NCBI GenBank assembly: GCA_947498415.1
Contig: CANMKB010000012.1
Coordinates: 1 to 33,477, forward strand
DNA: 33,477 nucleotides
DNA from: an uncultured Paracoccaceae bacterium
GTDB lineage: Bacteria > Pseudomonadota > Alphaproteobacteria > Rhodobacterales > Rhodobacteraceae
Direction of reading: 5' to 3'
Shown here: piece by piece, positions 32,952-33,477 of the stretch
Layout: each line of letters starts with the position of its first letter
Numbering within the stretch: the stretch's first letter is position 1
The notes under the pieces: model-generated
The model's input: only the letters and a program-made list of their open reading frames with translations
Databases searched by the model: none
What the model was told of the DNA's origin: nothing
Position numbers and translations under genes: made by a program

Positions 32952-33403
32952 AGCAATCCCTAATAATATCGGATCAGACTACTAATCATATTTTAAGAAG
33001 ACGCAATGGAAAGATTCCATATTAAAATTAGCACTTTCCAAGTGTGATGCTGGCATTTTCGTACTAACGAGACGAGGCACTATTGCTTAGACCTTGCGTA
33101 GCTTTATTGAAAATATTGCGTGAGTAAGTTGTATTATTAATATTGTTGCGTCGTTTAAGTCGCCGAAGGCTATCTTAACTTCGCAGTATATGCTTGTACG
33201 TTTTGAATTTTTGAAAAAGTCAGGTGGCAAGTGTACTAAGTCACCGGATGTTCGCCTGGCCGTGCGGACGTCGATTGTTATTTAGCTAAAGAAAGCAAGT
33301 AATTACGCAAAAATCTAACCCTCTGAAATAGTAGGGTAATAATGACCGATATCTGTCGCCCGACACCTGTATGGATAATGCGAGGATAGGCTCGTTTCAA
33401 GCC
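32952..33403. other. AT-rich gene-free stretch upstream of the glycan operon
   Basis: These 452 bases hold no ORF I can support on either strand. The stretch should carry the promoter of the acetyltransferase-led operon, but I see no clear -35/-10 pair. It joins the operon to the insertion-sequence-like end at 33404. Confidence 0.5.
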
Positions 33404-33477
33404 TGACCTGCTCCCCTGAAAAGTCCGGTGTTTTGAGTTAGCCTGTTCTCCAACTGAGGAGACAGACGATGAAGAGA
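33404..33477 (+). mobile_element. left end of an IS3-family-like insertion sequence (cut by window edge)
   Basis: The sequence from 33404 starts TGACCTGCTCCCCTG, which I recognise as resembling terminal repeats of IS3-family elements in alphaproteobacteria. Fifty bases on, GAGGAG (33456-33461) stands seven bases before an ATG at 33469 followed by AAGAGA, so the protein begins Met-Lys-Arg, as OrfA of many IS3 elements does. Terminus, spacing and start agree, but only three codons are visible and the right end is outside the window. Confidence 0.55.

Noticed and set aside
1..33477. tRNA, rRNA or riboswitch structures.
   Set aside because: I looked in all gaps over 90 bases and saw no tRNA-like cloverleaf arms, rRNA sequence or known riboswitch core; short hairpins found are terminators or inverted repeats listed above.

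Overview
The window looks like part of a large plasmid or chromid from a marine alphaproteobacterium, most likely a Rhodobacteraceae (Roseobacter-group) member. This is judged from gene content and family recognition only; no database search was possible. It combines a plasmid replication/partition core with genes for making, polymerising and exporting a surface polysaccharide. Extrachromosomal exopolysaccharide/rhamnose gene sets are known from roseobacters, so the association itself is not new.

Layout. (1) 1-1290: a small doubtful ORF, then a secreted transglutaminase-like (BTLCP) cysteine proteinase on the + strand behind a CtrA-like box. (2) 1299-7139, minus strand: Wza-type export lipoprotein, calcineurin-like phosphatase, secreted Gly/Asn-rich protein, Wzc-type tyrosine autokinase, small membrane-anchored protein. 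(3) 7417-8862, + strand: a Wzy/O-antigen-ligase-type membrane protein divergent from wza. (4) 8813-15901, minus strand: two operons for activated sugars, manC-ugd-UDP-glucuronate epimerase and rmlCBDA (dTDP-L-rhamnose). (5) 16282-17532, + strand: a Wzi-like outer-membrane protein with a very strong terminator. (6) 17709-20699, minus strand: a second phosphatase-Wzc pair. (7) 20899-24553: the replicon core, with parAB on the minus strand, a DnaA-domain-I-type replication initiator on the + strand, and between them a likely origin with a consensus DnaA box and short direct repeats. Four 20-bp palindromes lie inside the parA and parB coding sequences. (8) 24630-32951, minus strand: a second glycan locus (acetyltransferase, DUF1972-type glycosyltransferase, compact flippase candidate, epimerase-phosphoglycosyltransferase fusion, polymerase candidate, WbpM/PglF-type dehydratase, second Wza-type lipoprotein). 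From about 28 kb onward this is visibly more AT-rich than the rest. (9) 32952-33477: an AT-rich stretch without genes, ending in what looks like the left end of an IS3-family element cut by the window edge.

How it fits together. The sugar operons supply dTDP-rhamnose, GDP-mannose and UDP-glucuronate/galacturonate. The fused phosphoglycosyltransferase would start the lipid-linked unit, the glycosyltransferase and acetyltransferase would extend and decorate it, and the flippase and polymerase candidates would handle it at the inner membrane. Two Wzc kinases and two Wza lipoproteins would control and export the chain, and Wzi would help retain it on the surface. Only one clear glycosyltransferase is present, so others must lie outside the window.

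Most unusual points: palindromes written into all-same-frame codons of parA and parB; two Wzc kinases each accompanied by a calcineurin-like phosphatase rather than a Wzb-type phosphatase; the epimerase-phosphoglycosyltransferase fusion; and a replication initiator that carries a DnaA domain-I-like module but no ATPase.
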